Shown here: one piece after another, positions 37,628-46,539 of the stretch
Numbering within the stretch: the first letter of the stretch is position 1
Layout: each line of letters opens with the position of its first letter
DNA from: SPCO01 sp964579825
GTDB taxonomy: Bacteria; Chloroflexota; Limnocylindria; Limnocylindrales; CSP1-4
Reading direction: 5' to 3'
NCBI GenBank assembly: GCA_964579825.1
Contig: CAZOHT010000013.1
Location: 27,816 to 91,815 of the forward strand
Length of the DNA: 64,000 nt
Translations under genes and position numbers: made by a program
The notes under the pieces: generated by a model
The model's database searches: none
Told to the model about the DNA's origin: nothing
What the model saw: only the letters and a program-made list of their open reading frames with translations

Positions 37628-39219
37628 GGAGCGACGGGCGCCGGGTACGTGACGGCGGCGAAGACGCGGACCTGCGTGGCGACGTCACGTCCCAGGACGG
37701 CATCGATGTCCGCGTCGAGCCCTCGCAGGTCCGGCGGATCGAGTGGCCCGGCCAGCTCGACGAACACGGCCGCCCCGTCCACCCGGACACTGACGATCTC
37801 GTAGCCCTCGTCCGGTGGCAGCCACGCCTGGACGGCGCCGGTGGCCGCGATCTCATCGGTCGCCGTGGCCGACGTGCCCTGGAAGGCCAGAGCCAGCGGG
37901 ACGAGCAGCACCAGGGCTCCGGCGGCGAAGGTCAGGAGCCAGCCGCGGGTGCGCGATTCCCGTCCCACGAGTTCGCCGATCGGCGCGATGCCGACCAGGA
38001 CGAAGACCACGGTGGCGGCCAGCACGATCGAGACGAAGTTGGTCAGGAACAGGAGCATCGCGCCGGACGCGCCGTCGTAGTCGCCCTGGCCGAACAGCAG
38101 TCCGACCGTGGCCAGTGGCGGGACGAGCGAGATGGAGATCGCGACGCCGGCCAGGGCGTCCGACACCTTGCGATTCGAGGCCCCGTACGCGCCGGCCGCC
38201 CCGGACGCCAGCGCGATCACCAGGTCCAGGATGGTCGGCGCGGTGCGGGCGACGATCTGCGGCGTCTCCGTGAGCGTCGGCGTCGCCAGCCACGAGCCGA
38301 TGGCCACCGACACGAGGATCGCCAGTGCGATCCCGTACGACGCCACCAGCAGCGAGCGCATCGCCCGTGGCGGGCTGCCGGTCACGATCCCGAGGGCGAT
38401 CCCGACGATCGGGCCCATGAGCGGCGCGATGATCATCGCGCCGATGATCGAGGCCGTGGAGTCGGCGATGAGCCCGACCGCGGCGATGATGGTCGCGAGG
38501 CTGAGCAGGATCGTGAACCGGGCCAGCTTGTCGCCGACCGGCGGATCGTACGCGTACGAATCGAGGATCTCGGCGCGCCGTTCCGCCCCGATGTCTCGGG
38601 CCCGGACCCACGCGTCGATCGACTCGACGAGGCCCGGGTGGTCCGATCCAGGACCCGCGCCGGCCACGGGTCTCCGTCGGACCGTGGCGATGGTCACGAG
38701 CCCGCCGGCGGCCAGCGCCACGCCACCGGCCAGCATCAGGGTCCCCCAGGCGACCGTCGGGACGATGACCATGACGGCCGCCGCGGCGACGAACAGGCCG
38801 CCCCGAGCGAGGCGACCGCCGCGCTCGCCGCGGTCCCGGGTCCGGAACGCGGCGACCAGGTCCATCAGCCCGAGCAGGGCGACGGCGAGGGCCACCAGCC
38901 GGTGGGCGACCTCCCCGGAGTTGGCGTAGGTCAGGATCAGCGCCAGCCCGATGAACAGCCCGAACAGGACCCGGATGCGCCGGTAGTCGAGCGGCCCGCG
39001 GGCGATGTCGGCGGGATCGCGTGGCAGAGCCAGCTCGAGCAGGCTGATGGCGACGACCGCCACGCCGATGGCCAGCTCGGCGACCGTCGGCTGGAGGATG
39101 GCGAGCAGTCCCGCCACGAGTTCCACGCCGCCGCGGATGAGCGTGATCCGGGCTGGACCGGGCGTTCGGAGCGTCGCCAGCAGGTCTCGCGGGGGTCCGG
39201 GCGCCGGGTCAGTCGCCAT
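37624..39219 (-). CDS. DUF389 membrane protein with HdeD-like N-terminus
   Basis: 531 residues. The N-terminal ~150 residues form a hydrophobic HdeD/DUF308-like bundle. The central part is DUF389: STASIIGAMIIAPLMGPIVGIALG, then KVSDALAGVAISISLVPPLATVGL, with several membrane helices, and a C-terminal soluble tail. Function unknown. Its start overlaps the chorismate mutase end by 11 bp, so it rides on the shikimate operon without an evident metabolic link. Confidence 0.78.
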   Translation of the reverse strand: MATDPAPGPPRDLLATLRTPGPARITLIRGGVELVAGLLAILQPTVAELAIGVAVVAISLLELALPRDPADIARGPLDYRRIRVLFGLFIGLALILTYANSGEVAHRLVALAVALLGLMDLVAAFRTRDRGERGGRLARGGLFVAAAAVMVIVPTVAWGTLMLAGGVALAAGGLVTIATVRRRPVAGAGPGSDHPGLVESIDAWVRARDIGAERRAEILDSYAYDPPVGDKLARFTILLSLATIIAAVGLIADSTASIIGAMIIAPLMGPIVGIALGIVTGSPPRAMRSLLVASYGIALAILVSVAIGSWLATPTLTETPQIVARTAPTILDLVIALASGAAGAYGASNRKVSDALAGVAISISLVPPLATVGLLFGQGDYDGASGAMLLFLTNFVSIVLAATVVFVLVGIAPIGELVGRESRTRGWLLTFAAGALVLLVPLALAFQGTSATATDEIAATGAVQAWLPPDEGYEIVSVRVDGAAVFVELAGPLDPPDLRGLDADIDAVLGRDVATQVRVFAAVTYPAPVAP

Positions 39220-39553
39220 CGGGCCGGACGGCGGGACGGGGATCCGCGGGACGGCGGTCCGCGGCACGATCCCGTGCTTCAAGCGCTCGGGTCGCCGCGA
39301 ACAGGCGACGGTAGAGGGCCACGAGGTCCGCCTGGGGCAGGGGACCGCCGTTGGCCATCGAGACCCGCAGCAGGACCTCGCGTTCGCGCTCCGCGTCCCG
39401 GATCGCGCGGCGGCCGGCTGCGGCCTTGGCCCGGCCGGCGTCGCGCGCCAGCGTCGCGCGTTCGTTCAGCAGCTCGACCAGCTTGCGGTCGAGCGCGTCG
39501 ATCCGCTTGCGCAGCCGACGGAGCTCGGCGGTCTCTTCGATCCGGTCAGGCAC
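39209..39553 (-). CDS. Chorismate mutase (AroQ class)
   Basis: 114 residues from a GTG overlapping the aroQ stop by 8 bases. All-helical AroQ-type chorismate mutase that makes prephenate, opening the Phe/Tyr branch. The first helix has LRRLRKRIDALDRKLVELLNERATLA and the second region AIRDAEREREVLLRV, matching the binding Arg, Lys and Glu positions. It is a stand-alone domain, not fused to prephenate dehydratase or DAHP synthase. Confidence 0.88.
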   Translation of the reverse strand: MPDRIEETAELRRLRKRIDALDRKLVELLNERATLARDAGRAKAAAGRRAIRDAEREREVLLRVSMANGGPLPQADLVALYRRLFAATRALEARDRAADRRPADPRPAVRPDGD

Positions 39554-39986
39554 GCTGGGCTCCGAACCGCTCGACGATGACGTCCAGGGCGTCATGGTAG
39601 CCACGGGAGCCCAGTCCGACGATGGACGTCACGGCGATGTCGTGCAGGTAGTTGACGTGGCGGAACGACTCGCGCGTCGACGGGTCGGACAGGTGGACCT
39701 CGATGAACGGCCGCTGGACGGCCAGCAGGGCATCCCGCAGCGAGACGCTCGTGTGGGTCAGGCCGCCGGCGTTGACGATGGCGACATCGAAGTCGCGTGC
39801 GTGCAGCCGATCGATCAGGGCACCCTCGTGGTTCGACTGGAAGAAGTCGACGGCCAGGCCCAGGTCGGCGGCTCGCGTAGCGATCCCGGCATGGATCTCG
39901 TCGAGCGTCTCGTACCCGTAGATCTCGGGCTCGCGGGTCCCCACCAGGTTCAGATTCGGTCCTTCCAGGACCAGCACGCGGATCAT
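39546..39986 (-). CDS. aroQ: 3-Dehydroquinate dehydratase, type II
   Basis: 146 residues. It converts 3-dehydroquinate to 3-dehydroshikimate. Signature segments are EGPNLNLVGTREPEIYG (catalytic Arg and Tyr), FFQSNHEGALIDRL, NAGGLTHTSVSLRDAL and EVHLSDPSTRESFRH. The ATG overlaps the aroKB stop (ATGA). The family forms dodecamers. Confidence 0.95.
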   Translation of the reverse strand: MIRVLVLEGPNLNLVGTREPEIYGYETLDEIHAGIATRAADLGLAVDFFQSNHEGALIDRLHARDFDVAIVNAGGLTHTSVSLRDALLAVQRPFIEVHLSDPSTRESFRHVNYLHDIAVTSIVGLGSRGYHDALDVIVERFGAQRA

Positions 39987-41629
39987 CGGGTGGCCGCCAC
40001 GGCAAGCAGCGGCAGCACGGCCCGTGCAACGACCTCGGCCTCGATGCCTGAGCGCACGAGGACGCCGTCCTCGGTCGGCAGGACCCAGCGCAGGGAGCCC
40101 GCGGCGTGCTTCTTGTCCGAGGCGAGGTGGCCGAGGACCGTCTCGAGGGAGTGGGGGACCGCGTCCGTGGCCAGTCCCAGGCGGTCCAGCAGGTGCGTGA
40201 TCCGGTCCGCTCGCGCGGCCGGCGTCACGCCCACGGCCTGGCCGATCGAGCACGCGGCGCGCAGGCCGTACGCGACCGCCTCGCCGTGGAGCAGCTCGGA
40301 GTAGCCGGCGGCGGCCTCCAGGGCGTGCCCGACCGAGTGCCCGAGATTCAGGGTGATCCGCCCGCCGGACGGATCGTGCTCGCGCTGGTCGGCGAGGACG
40401 ACCTCGACCTTCGCCCAGGCGCAGCGTTCCACGACCTCGGCGACGGCCCCGGCCCCGTCGACGTCGGCGGAGCCCGTGGCGATCGCGGCCCCGTCCGCTT
40501 CGAGCCGTTCGAACAGCCGCTCGTCGCCCAGTGCCGCCATCTTGACCGCCTCGCCGAGCGCCGCCCGTCGCTGGCGCTCGGGGAGTGTTCGCAGGGCCGC
40601 GATATCGATGATGGTGGCCTCGGGCAGGTGGAACGCCCCGACCAGGTTCTTGCCCTCGGGCAGGTCGACGCCCGTCTTGCCGCCGATCGACGAGTCGATC
40701 TGGGCGACGAGTGTCGTCGGCACGTGGATGAGCGGGACCCCTCGCAGGTAGGTGGCCGCGACGAACCCGGCCGCATCGCCGAGGGCGCCACCACCGATGG
40801 CGACCAGCGGTTCGCCACGCTCCACCCGGAGCCGGACGAGGTCCCGAGCCGTGCCCTCGACCACGGACAGGCGCTTGGCGTCCTCGCCCTGCGGCAGCAG
40901 GATCGTCTCGACCGTCCAGCCCGCGAGTCGCAGCCCGGTCGCCACGGCCAGCCCGAAGGCGTCCCAGGCGCCGGGCTCGGACACCAGGATGGCCCGGCGG
41001 GCGTTCAGTCGCTCGAGCGCCGCCGCCACCTCGCGGGTCGCGATGCCAGCGCCGATCACGACCCGACCGATGCCCGTCTCCGCCCGCAGCAACGTGGTCC
41101 CGGCGGAGCTTCGATCCTCGGCCAGTCGGTCCTCGATCACCCGGATGACATCGGGGATCTCGGCCACGCCGGTGACCCGGATGTCGGCCGCGGCGTAGAA
41201 CCGCTCGCGCTTCATGGCCAGGTCGCGGACCGCCCCGATCGGGTCGCCGCCCTGGACGAGCGGCCGGACGCGCGGGGACCGTCGCAGCCGCTGGGCGAGG
41301 ACCTCCGGCCGACCGTCGAGCCAGATGGAGACCCGACCGCGATAGAGCGACCAGCGGTTGCGCGGGTCGACGACGGCTCCCCCACCGCTGGCGATGATCC
41401 GAGCGATGGCCGGATCGGGATCCGCCGGGCCCAGATCGGCGACCGCCCGACGCTCCATGGTGCGGAAGGCCGCCTCGCCGTCGTCGGCGAAGATCTCCGG
41501 GATCGTCCGGCCGGCGTGGGTCTCGATGCGCTCGTCGAGGTCGATGAAGGCCGCCCCGTGGCGATGGGCGAGCCGTCGGCCTACGGCGCTCTTGCCGCTC
41601 CCGGGCAGGCCGACCAGGACGATGTCCAT
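39983..41629 (-). CDS. aroKB: Shikimate kinase-DHQ synthase fusion
   Basis: 548 residues. Residues ~1-180 are shikimate kinase: GLPGSGKSAVGRRL (Walker A), DLDERIE (substrate Asp), IIASGGGAVVD, and RVRPLVQGG lid. Residues ~185-548 are 3-dehydroquinate synthase: LPQGEDAKRLSVVEG, GGGALGDAAGFVAATYLRG, DSSIGGKTGVD, and the zinc His region NLGHSVGHALEAA...LLHGEAVAYG. These are steps 5 and 2 of the pathway in one chain. Four bases after the aroC stop. Confidence 0.96.
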   Translation of the reverse strand: MDIVLVGLPGSGKSAVGRRLAHRHGAAFIDLDERIETHAGRTIPEIFADDGEAAFRTMERRAVADLGPADPDPAIARIIASGGGAVVDPRNRWSLYRGRVSIWLDGRPEVLAQRLRRSPRVRPLVQGGDPIGAVRDLAMKRERFYAAADIRVTGVAEIPDVIRVIEDRLAEDRSSAGTTLLRAETGIGRVVIGAGIATREVAAALERLNARRAILVSEPGAWDAFGLAVATGLRLAGWTVETILLPQGEDAKRLSVVEGTARDLVRLRVERGEPLVAIGGGALGDAAGFVAATYLRGVPLIHVPTTLVAQIDSSIGGKTGVDLPEGKNLVGAFHLPEATIIDIAALRTLPERQRRAALGEAVKMAALGDERLFERLEADGAAIATGSADVDGAGAVAEVVERCAWAKVEVVLADQREHDPSGGRITLNLGHSVGHALEAAAGYSELLHGEAVAYGLRAACSIGQAVGVTPAARADRITHLLDRLGLATDAVPHSLETVLGHLASDKKHAAGSLRWVLPTEDGVLVRSGIEAEVVARAVLPLLAVAATR

Positions 41630-41633
41630 CGGG

Positions 41634-42914
41634 TCAGTCGTCCCCGCCGGAGCCGGCCTCGTCCGTGCCGGTCAGCCCGTGCGGATGGCCGGGGACCGGT
41701 GGCGGGATCGGCCGGGCCAGCCGCGCGCGGTAGCTCGCCAGGTTCGACTTGACGTCCTCCATCGTGTCGCCGCCGAACTTCTCGAGGACGGATGTCGCCA
41801 GCGTCAGGAGCACCATCGCCTCACCGACGACCCCTGCGGCCGGGACCACGCTGATGTCACTCCGCTCGTAGTGGGCCTTGTCGACCGCCTCCCCGGTGAC
41901 GAGGTCGGCCGACGGGAGGGGCCGGGCGAGCGTGGAGATCGGCTTGACCGCGCCTCGGACGACCAGCGGCTCGCCGTTCGTGACGCCACCCGTCAGACCG
42001 CCGGCGCTGTTGGTCCGGTGGATCCAGCGGCCGGCCTCGTCGCGACCTTCGATGATGTCGTGGACCCCCGAGCCGAAGCGGCGCGTCTGCTCGAACCCGA
42101 GCCCGAATTCCACGCCCTTGACGATGTTGATGCTCATGACCGCTGCGGCGAGGGCGGCATCCAGGCGCCGGTCCCAGTGGACGTACGATCCCAGCCCGAT
42201 CGGCAACCCATGGACGACGACCTCGAAGACGCCACCGACCGTGTCGCCGGCCGACCGGGCCTCGTCGATCCGAGCGATCATCCGCGCCTCGGCCTCGGGA
42301 TCCGGGCAACGCAGCGGGGAGGCATCGGCCTCGTCGCGGTCCCGGGTGGCGTTGGCCGGGTCCACCGCCACGCCACCGACCTCCGCCGTGAACGACCAGG
42401 CCTCGATGCCGAGCTCGGCGAGGAACGCCCGGGCGACGCCTCCCGCGGCCACGCGGGCCGCCGTCTCCCGGGCCGAGGCGCGCTCGAGGACATTGCGCAC
42501 GTCGTTGAATCCGTACTTGAGGGCCCCGGCCAGGTCCGCGTGCCCGGGGCGGACGCGGGTCACCGGCGTGGCCCGCTTGTTGCCCTCCTCGGAGGTCGCC
42601 CGCAGGCGATCGGCCTGTTCGGCGTCGAGCGGGTCCACCTGCATGACCTCGGTCCAGTTCTCCCAGTCGCGGTTCCGGACGAGGAGCAGGATCGGCGAGC
42701 CGAGGGTCAGCCCGTGCCGCACGCCGGCGAGGATCTCGGCGCGGTCCTGCTCGATGGCCTGGCGGGCCCCGCGGCCGTAGCCGCGCTGGCGGCGGGCCAG
42801 GTCCACGGCCAGGGAATCGGCGGTCAGGGCGAGCCCGGCCGGTACGCCCTCGACCGTCACGCCAAGGGCGGGACCGTGCGATTCCCCGGCGGTCAGGAAG
42901 CGGAAGGCAGCCAT
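41634..42914 (-). CDS. aroC: Chorismate synthase
   Basis: 426 residues. It makes chorismate from EPSP with reduced FMN. Signatures: TAGESHGPALGVTVEG, RRQRGYGRGARQAIEQD, VRPGHADLAGALKYG, RASARETAARVAAGG and IIEGRDEAGRW...SGGLTGGVTNGEPL-like segment (NSAGGLTGGVTNGEP). A disordered C-terminal tail follows the domain. A 34-bp gap separates it from aroE. Confidence 0.96.
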   Translation of the reverse strand: MAAFRFLTAGESHGPALGVTVEGVPAGLALTADSLAVDLARRQRGYGRGARQAIEQDRAEILAGVRHGLTLGSPILLLVRNRDWENWTEVMQVDPLDAEQADRLRATSEEGNKRATPVTRVRPGHADLAGALKYGFNDVRNVLERASARETAARVAAGGVARAFLAELGIEAWSFTAEVGGVAVDPANATRDRDEADASPLRCPDPEAEARMIARIDEARSAGDTVGGVFEVVVHGLPIGLGSYVHWDRRLDAALAAAVMSINIVKGVEFGLGFEQTRRFGSGVHDIIEGRDEAGRWIHRTNSAGGLTGGVTNGEPLVVRGAVKPISTLARPLPSADLVTGEAVDKAHYERSDISVVPAAGVVGEAMVLLTLATSVLEKFGGDTMEDVKSNLASYRARLARPIPPPVPGHPHGLTGTDEAGSGGDD

Positions 42915-42948
42915 CGTTCGCGTCGCGGTCGGGTCGGCGATGCTGCGG

Positions 42949-43863
42949 TCAGTCGGCCGTCGCGCCGGTCACGGCAGCCTCGCCCGGCTCCTGGGCCCCC
43001 GTGGGCTCGCCCTCGGCGGATCGGACACCGCCAGCCCGGGCGGTCGCCAGGGCCTCCTGCATCACCTCGAGCGGAGCGGCCTGACCGGTCCACAGCGTGA
43101 ACGATGCCGCGCCCTGGTTGAGCAGCATCAGCTCGCCGTCGGACACGGTCGCGCCGGCCGCCTTCGCCTCGCGCAGCAAGCGGGTCTGGGCATAGATGAG
43201 GTCGAGGACCAGGAGGTCGCCATGCAGGATCTCGGCCGGGACCGGGCTCTCATCGTTCGTCAGGCCGATGGACGTGGCGTTGATGAGGACCTTCGTCTTG
43301 GCCAGCTCGGCCTCGATGATCGACTCGTGCCACGGCATCGCGCGCAGCTCCATGTGCGCCGCACTCCGACCGAAGTGCTTGACCAGGCCCTCCGCGCGGT
43401 GGAGGTGCCGGTTGAACACGATGATCCGCTGGAACCCCTCCGTGATCAGGCCGTGGACGATCGCGCGCGCACCGCCGCCGGCGCCCAGGACGACGGCGTG
43501 GCGCGGCATCTTCTGCTTGCCGACGAGCTTGTCGAGCGCGATCTTGAAGCCGGGGACGTCCGTGTTGTGCCCGACCAGCCGCTTGCCCTCGCGGGTGATC
43601 GTATTCACGGCCCCCGTCGCGTGCGCGTTCTCCGTGATCCGGTCCATGAGCGGGACGACCCGCTCCTTGTGCGGGATCGTCACGTTGGCGCCGAGGAACT
43701 CGTCCCCGCGCAGCTCGCCGATGGCGTCGCCCAGCTCGATCGGCGGTCGGTCCCACAGCTCGTAGGCGGCATCGATCCCGAGGGAGTCGAACGCGGCCTG
43801 CTGCATCGCACCGGACAGCGAATGGGCCACCGGGTGGCCGATCAGGACCACGCGCTTCGTCAT
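42949..43863 (-). CDS. aroE: Shikimate 5-dehydrogenase
   Basis: 304 residues. It reduces 3-dehydroshikimate with NADPH. N-terminal substrate domain with GHPVAHSLSGAMQQAAF, NVTIPHKERVVPLMD (catalytic Lys), NTDVPGF, and a nucleotide-binding loop VVLGAGGGARAIVHGL. The C-terminal ~35 residues are an extra Ala/Gly/Glu-rich tail. The ATG overlaps the aroA stop. Confidence 0.95.
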   Translation of the reverse strand: MTKRVVLIGHPVAHSLSGAMQQAAFDSLGIDAAYELWDRPPIELGDAIGELRGDEFLGANVTIPHKERVVPLMDRITENAHATGAVNTITREGKRLVGHNTDVPGFKIALDKLVGKQKMPRHAVVLGAGGGARAIVHGLITEGFQRIIVFNRHLHRAEGLVKHFGRSAAHMELRAMPWHESIIEAELAKTKVLINATSIGLTNDESPVPAEILHGDLLVLDLIYAQTRLLREAKAAGATVSDGELMLLNQGAASFTLWTGQAAPLEVMQEALATARAGGVRSAEGEPTGAQEPGEAAVTGATAD

Positions 43864-45239
43864 GCTCGCACCCTTTCGAGGTCGTCGAAGAAACCGGGAT
43901 AGGAGATCGCGGCCGAGCCGGGCCGCGCGATCGTCGTCCGACCGGAGGCGACCAGTCCGGCGATCGCGAAGGTCATCGCCAAGCGGTGGTCGTCCAGGCT
44001 GTCGGTGACCGCGCCCGCGAGCCGGCTCTCGCCGTGGATGCGCAGGTCGTCGCCGTCGATGTCCAGCCGGGCCCCGAGGGCGGTCAGACCGGCCGCGATC
44101 CCGGCGATCCGGTCGGACTCCTTGTGGCGCAGCTCGCCGGCGCCACGGATCGTCGTCGTCCCACGCGCGAGCGCGGCGGCCAGGCACAGGATCGGGATCT
44201 CGTCGATCGCGGACGCCACGTCGACCGGCGACAGGTCGATCCCGCGCAGCTCGGACGAACGGACGGTGAGGTCCGCCAGCGGCTCCCCGATGCCGTCGTC
44301 CCGGTCGGTCGAGCCGATCGTCGAAGCGGCCGCCCGCGTCTCCTCGATCCGTGCGCCCATGCGGATCAGCAGGTCGATGACGGCTCGACGGGTCGGGTTG
44401 ACGCCCACCCCGTGCAGGGCCAGCTCCGCATCGGGGTGGACCGCCCCGGCGACCAGCCAGAACGCGGCCGCCGACACGTCGCCAGGGACGCGCTCGTCGA
44501 TCGCCTGCACCGCCTGCCCTCCGTCGATGGTGACCGCCGCTCCGCCACCCGGTCGCGGATCGCTCGTCACGGCCACGCCACGCGCCCGCAGCATCCGCTC
44601 CGTGTGATCGCGCGTCGCGACCGTCTCGTGGACCGTCGTCCTGCCCGTCGCCCGGAGGCCGGCCAGCAGGATCGCCGACTTGACCTGCGCACTGGGTACG
44701 GGTGTCCGGTAGTCGATGGCCAGGAGCGGGCTGCGACCGATGACGGTCAGCGGGGGCCGGGTGTCGCCGTCGCGAGCCGTGAGGTGAGCCCCCATCGCCC
44801 GCAGTGGCTCGATGATACGAGCCACCGGGCGGCGTCGCAACGACTCGTCGCCGTCCAGCACGGTCGTCAGGGGCAGGCCGGCGAGGGCCCCGGCCATCAG
44901 CCGCAGGCTCGTGCCGGAGTTCCCGCAGTCCAGCGGGACCTCGGGGGCGGACAGGCCATCCGCACCGGGCGAGCGCACGCGGTAGTCCACGGTCCGGCCG
45001 TCCCGTTCCGTCCGATCCACGGAGGCCCCGAGCGCCCGGACGATGCCCGCCGTGGAGCGGACGTCGGCGCCATCGCCGGCTCCCGTGATGCGGCTGTCAC
45101 CGCCCGCCAGGGCGGCCAGGATCAGCGCCCGATGACTGACCGACTTGTCGCCGGGCAGGCGCAGCTCGCCGCGCAGGCGGGCGGCGGGGCGGACCTCGGC
45201 GACGTCCGCGCGATGGACCGGAGCCGTGGAGCCACTCAA
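43860..45239 (-). CDS. aroA: EPSP synthase
   Basis: 459 residues from a TTG that overlaps the aroF stop (TTGA). It adds enolpyruvyl from PEP to shikimate-3-phosphate. LRLPGDKSVSHRALILAAL, LDCGNSGTSLRLMAG, DGDESLRRRPV, SAQVKSAILLAGL and LRHKESDRIAGI are visible. The position that is usually Gly-Asn-Ala in glyphosate-sensitive enzymes reads GNSGTS, as in the common class I form. No ATG or GTG gives a better start. Confidence 0.94.
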   Translation of the reverse strand: MSGSTAPVHRADVAEVRPAARLRGELRLPGDKSVSHRALILAALAGGDSRITGAGDGADVRSTAGIVRALGASVDRTERDGRTVDYRVRSPGADGLSAPEVPLDCGNSGTSLRLMAGALAGLPLTTVLDGDESLRRRPVARIIEPLRAMGAHLTARDGDTRPPLTVIGRSPLLAIDYRTPVPSAQVKSAILLAGLRATGRTTVHETVATRDHTERMLRARGVAVTSDPRPGGGAAVTIDGGQAVQAIDERVPGDVSAAAFWLVAGAVHPDAELALHGVGVNPTRRAVIDLLIRMGARIEETRAAASTIGSTDRDDGIGEPLADLTVRSSELRGIDLSPVDVASAIDEIPILCLAAALARGTTTIRGAGELRHKESDRIAGIAAGLTALGARLDIDGDDLRIHGESRLAGAVTDSLDDHRLAMTFAIAGLVASGRTTIARPGSAAISYPGFFDDLERVRA

Positions 45240-46312
45240 TGCTTGCTCAGTCCGCCGCCACCGCTGGCGGTCTCGAGCGGGAGCGGGTCGCCGTGCAGCG
45301 AACTGACGTGCTCGTGGACCGGCCCCAGGGCCGCCATCAGGTCGCGGAAGCCGTCGAGATCCAGCTGCTGCTCGGCATCGGACAGCGCCTCGTCCGGTCG
45401 CGGATGGACCTCGACCATGACCCCGTCCGCCCCGACCGCGACGCCCCCGATGGCCAGTGGCTTCACCAGCCAGCGCTTGCCGGTCGCATGCGACGGGTCG
45501 ACGATGACCGGCAGATGGGTCAAGTGGTGCACGAGCGGCACGGCCGCCAGGTCCATCGTGTTGCGCGTGTAGGTCTCGAACGTCCGGATGCCCCGCTCGC
45601 ACAGGATGACGTTGGGGTTGCCGGAGCTGACGATGTACTCCGCGGCCATCAGCCACTCCTCGACCGTCGCGCCGTAGCCGCGCTTGAGCATGACCGGTCG
45701 AGCCACCCGCCCGACATCGCGGAGCAGCGAGTAGTTCTGCATGTTGCGCGTGCCGATCTGGAGGATGTCCGCGTACTCGGCGACGATGTCCACCTGGCTC
45801 GGCTCCATCACCTCGGTGATCACCGGCAGGCCGGTCCGGTCGCGAGCCTCCGCCAGGTAGCGCAACGCCTCGACGCCCAGCCCCTGGAAGGCGTACGGGC
45901 TGGTCCTCGGCTTGAAGGCGCCGCCGCGCAGGACCGTGGCGCCGGCGGCCTTGACCGCGTCGGCCGTCTCGAACAGCTGGTCGCGGCTCTCCACGGAACA
46001 GGGACCCGCCATGACCGTGAGCGAGCCATCGCCGATGGCGGCGTCCAGGACCCGGATGACCGAGTCCTCCGGATGGAACTCGCGCGAGGTCAGCTTGAAC
46101 GGCCGGCTGATGGGCGTGACCCGCTCCACCCCGGGGAGGGCCCCGAGGGTGTCCAGCAGGACCGGCCGACGCCCACCGATCTCACCGACCACGGCGATGA
46201 CGACATGGTCGCGCCCGGCATGGTCGAACGGGGTCAGGCCCTCCGCCAGGATCCGACCCTTCACGCCCAGGATCTCGGCTTCGCTGGCACCGCTGGCCAT
46301 CACGACGAACAT
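45236..46312 (-). CDS. aroF: DAHP synthase, type I-beta with regulatory N-domain
   Basis: 358 residues. First committed step: erythrose-4-P plus PEP. An N-terminal ~70-residue ferredoxin-like domain (VIAVVGEIGGRR) of the kind that gives Phe/Tyr feedback inhibition is followed by a KDO8P-synthase-like barrel: VMAGPCSVES, LRGGAFKPRTSPYAFQG, LKRGYGATVEEW, CERGIRTFE and PVIVDPSHATGKR. First structural gene of the aro operon, downstream of a leader peptide and terminator, so subject both to attenuation and probably to allosteric control. Confidence 0.95.
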   Translation of the reverse strand: MFVVMASGASEAEILGVKGRILAEGLTPFDHAGRDHVVIAVVGEIGGRRPVLLDTLGALPGVERVTPISRPFKLTSREFHPEDSVIRVLDAAIGDGSLTVMAGPCSVESRDQLFETADAVKAAGATVLRGGAFKPRTSPYAFQGLGVEALRYLAEARDRTGLPVITEVMEPSQVDIVAEYADILQIGTRNMQNYSLLRDVGRVARPVMLKRGYGATVEEWLMAAEYIVSSGNPNVILCERGIRTFETYTRNTMDLAAVPLVHHLTHLPVIVDPSHATGKRWLVKPLAIGGVAVGADGVMVEVHPRPDEALSDAEQQLDLDGFRDLMAALGPVHEHVSSLHGDPLPLETASGGGGLSKH

Positions 46313-46348
46313 CGCTCAGGGATCTCCTCGTCGGTCGGTCGGGCCAAA

Positions 46349-46375
46349 CAAAAAAGCAGAGGCCTGACCTCTGCT
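46349..46375 (-). terminator. Attenuator terminator before aroF
   Basis: On the minus strand AGCAGAGG-loop-CCTCTGCT is followed by TTTTTTGTTT. The hairpin is only 36 bases before the aroF start and after a leader peptide, so it cannot be the end of an upstream gene alone and fits an attenuator. Confidence 0.85.
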
Positions 46376-46424
46376 TCGTCGACCCGGCACGACCCGTGCT
46401 CCCGGTCCTAGGGACGGGGAACGC

Positions 46425-46460
46425 TCATGCCGGGCATCGAAAGTAGAAGACGTCGCTCAT
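46425..46460 (-). CDS. Leader peptide MSDVFYFRCPA (aromatic attenuation)
   Basis: Twelve codons: ATG AGC GAC GTC TTC TAC TTT CGA TGC CCG GCA TGA. Three consecutive aromatic codons Phe-Tyr-Phe would stall ribosomes when Phe or Tyr is short. It lies between a promoter (46472-46500) and the terminator (46349-46375), and about 50 bases of leader separate its stop from the terminator stem. This is the layout of a ribosome-mediated attenuator. The peptide start is only ~11 bases from the -10 box, so it may be leaderless. A hairpin GCACG-GGT-CGTGC lies between them. Confidence 0.8.
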   Translation of the reverse strand: MSDVFYFRCPA

Positions 46461-46471
46461 GTGTCCCGCTG

Positions 46472-46500
46472 ACGGTACCCAACGGGCCCGCCCGAGTCAA
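46472..46500 (-). promoter_or_regulatory. aro operon promoter TTGACT-17-TACCGT
   Basis: On the minus strand the -35 is at 46495-46500 and the -10 at 46472-46477, placing the start of transcription a few bases before the leader-peptide ATG. Confidence 0.7.
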
Positions 46501-46539
46501 TGCGCCGCCCGCACCGGGGGTCAGGCAGCCCGGATCCGA

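Noticed and set aside
39351..40304. Plus-strand frames opposite aroQ and aroKB
   Set aside because: No motifs and no start-site signals. The minus-strand genes are clearly real.
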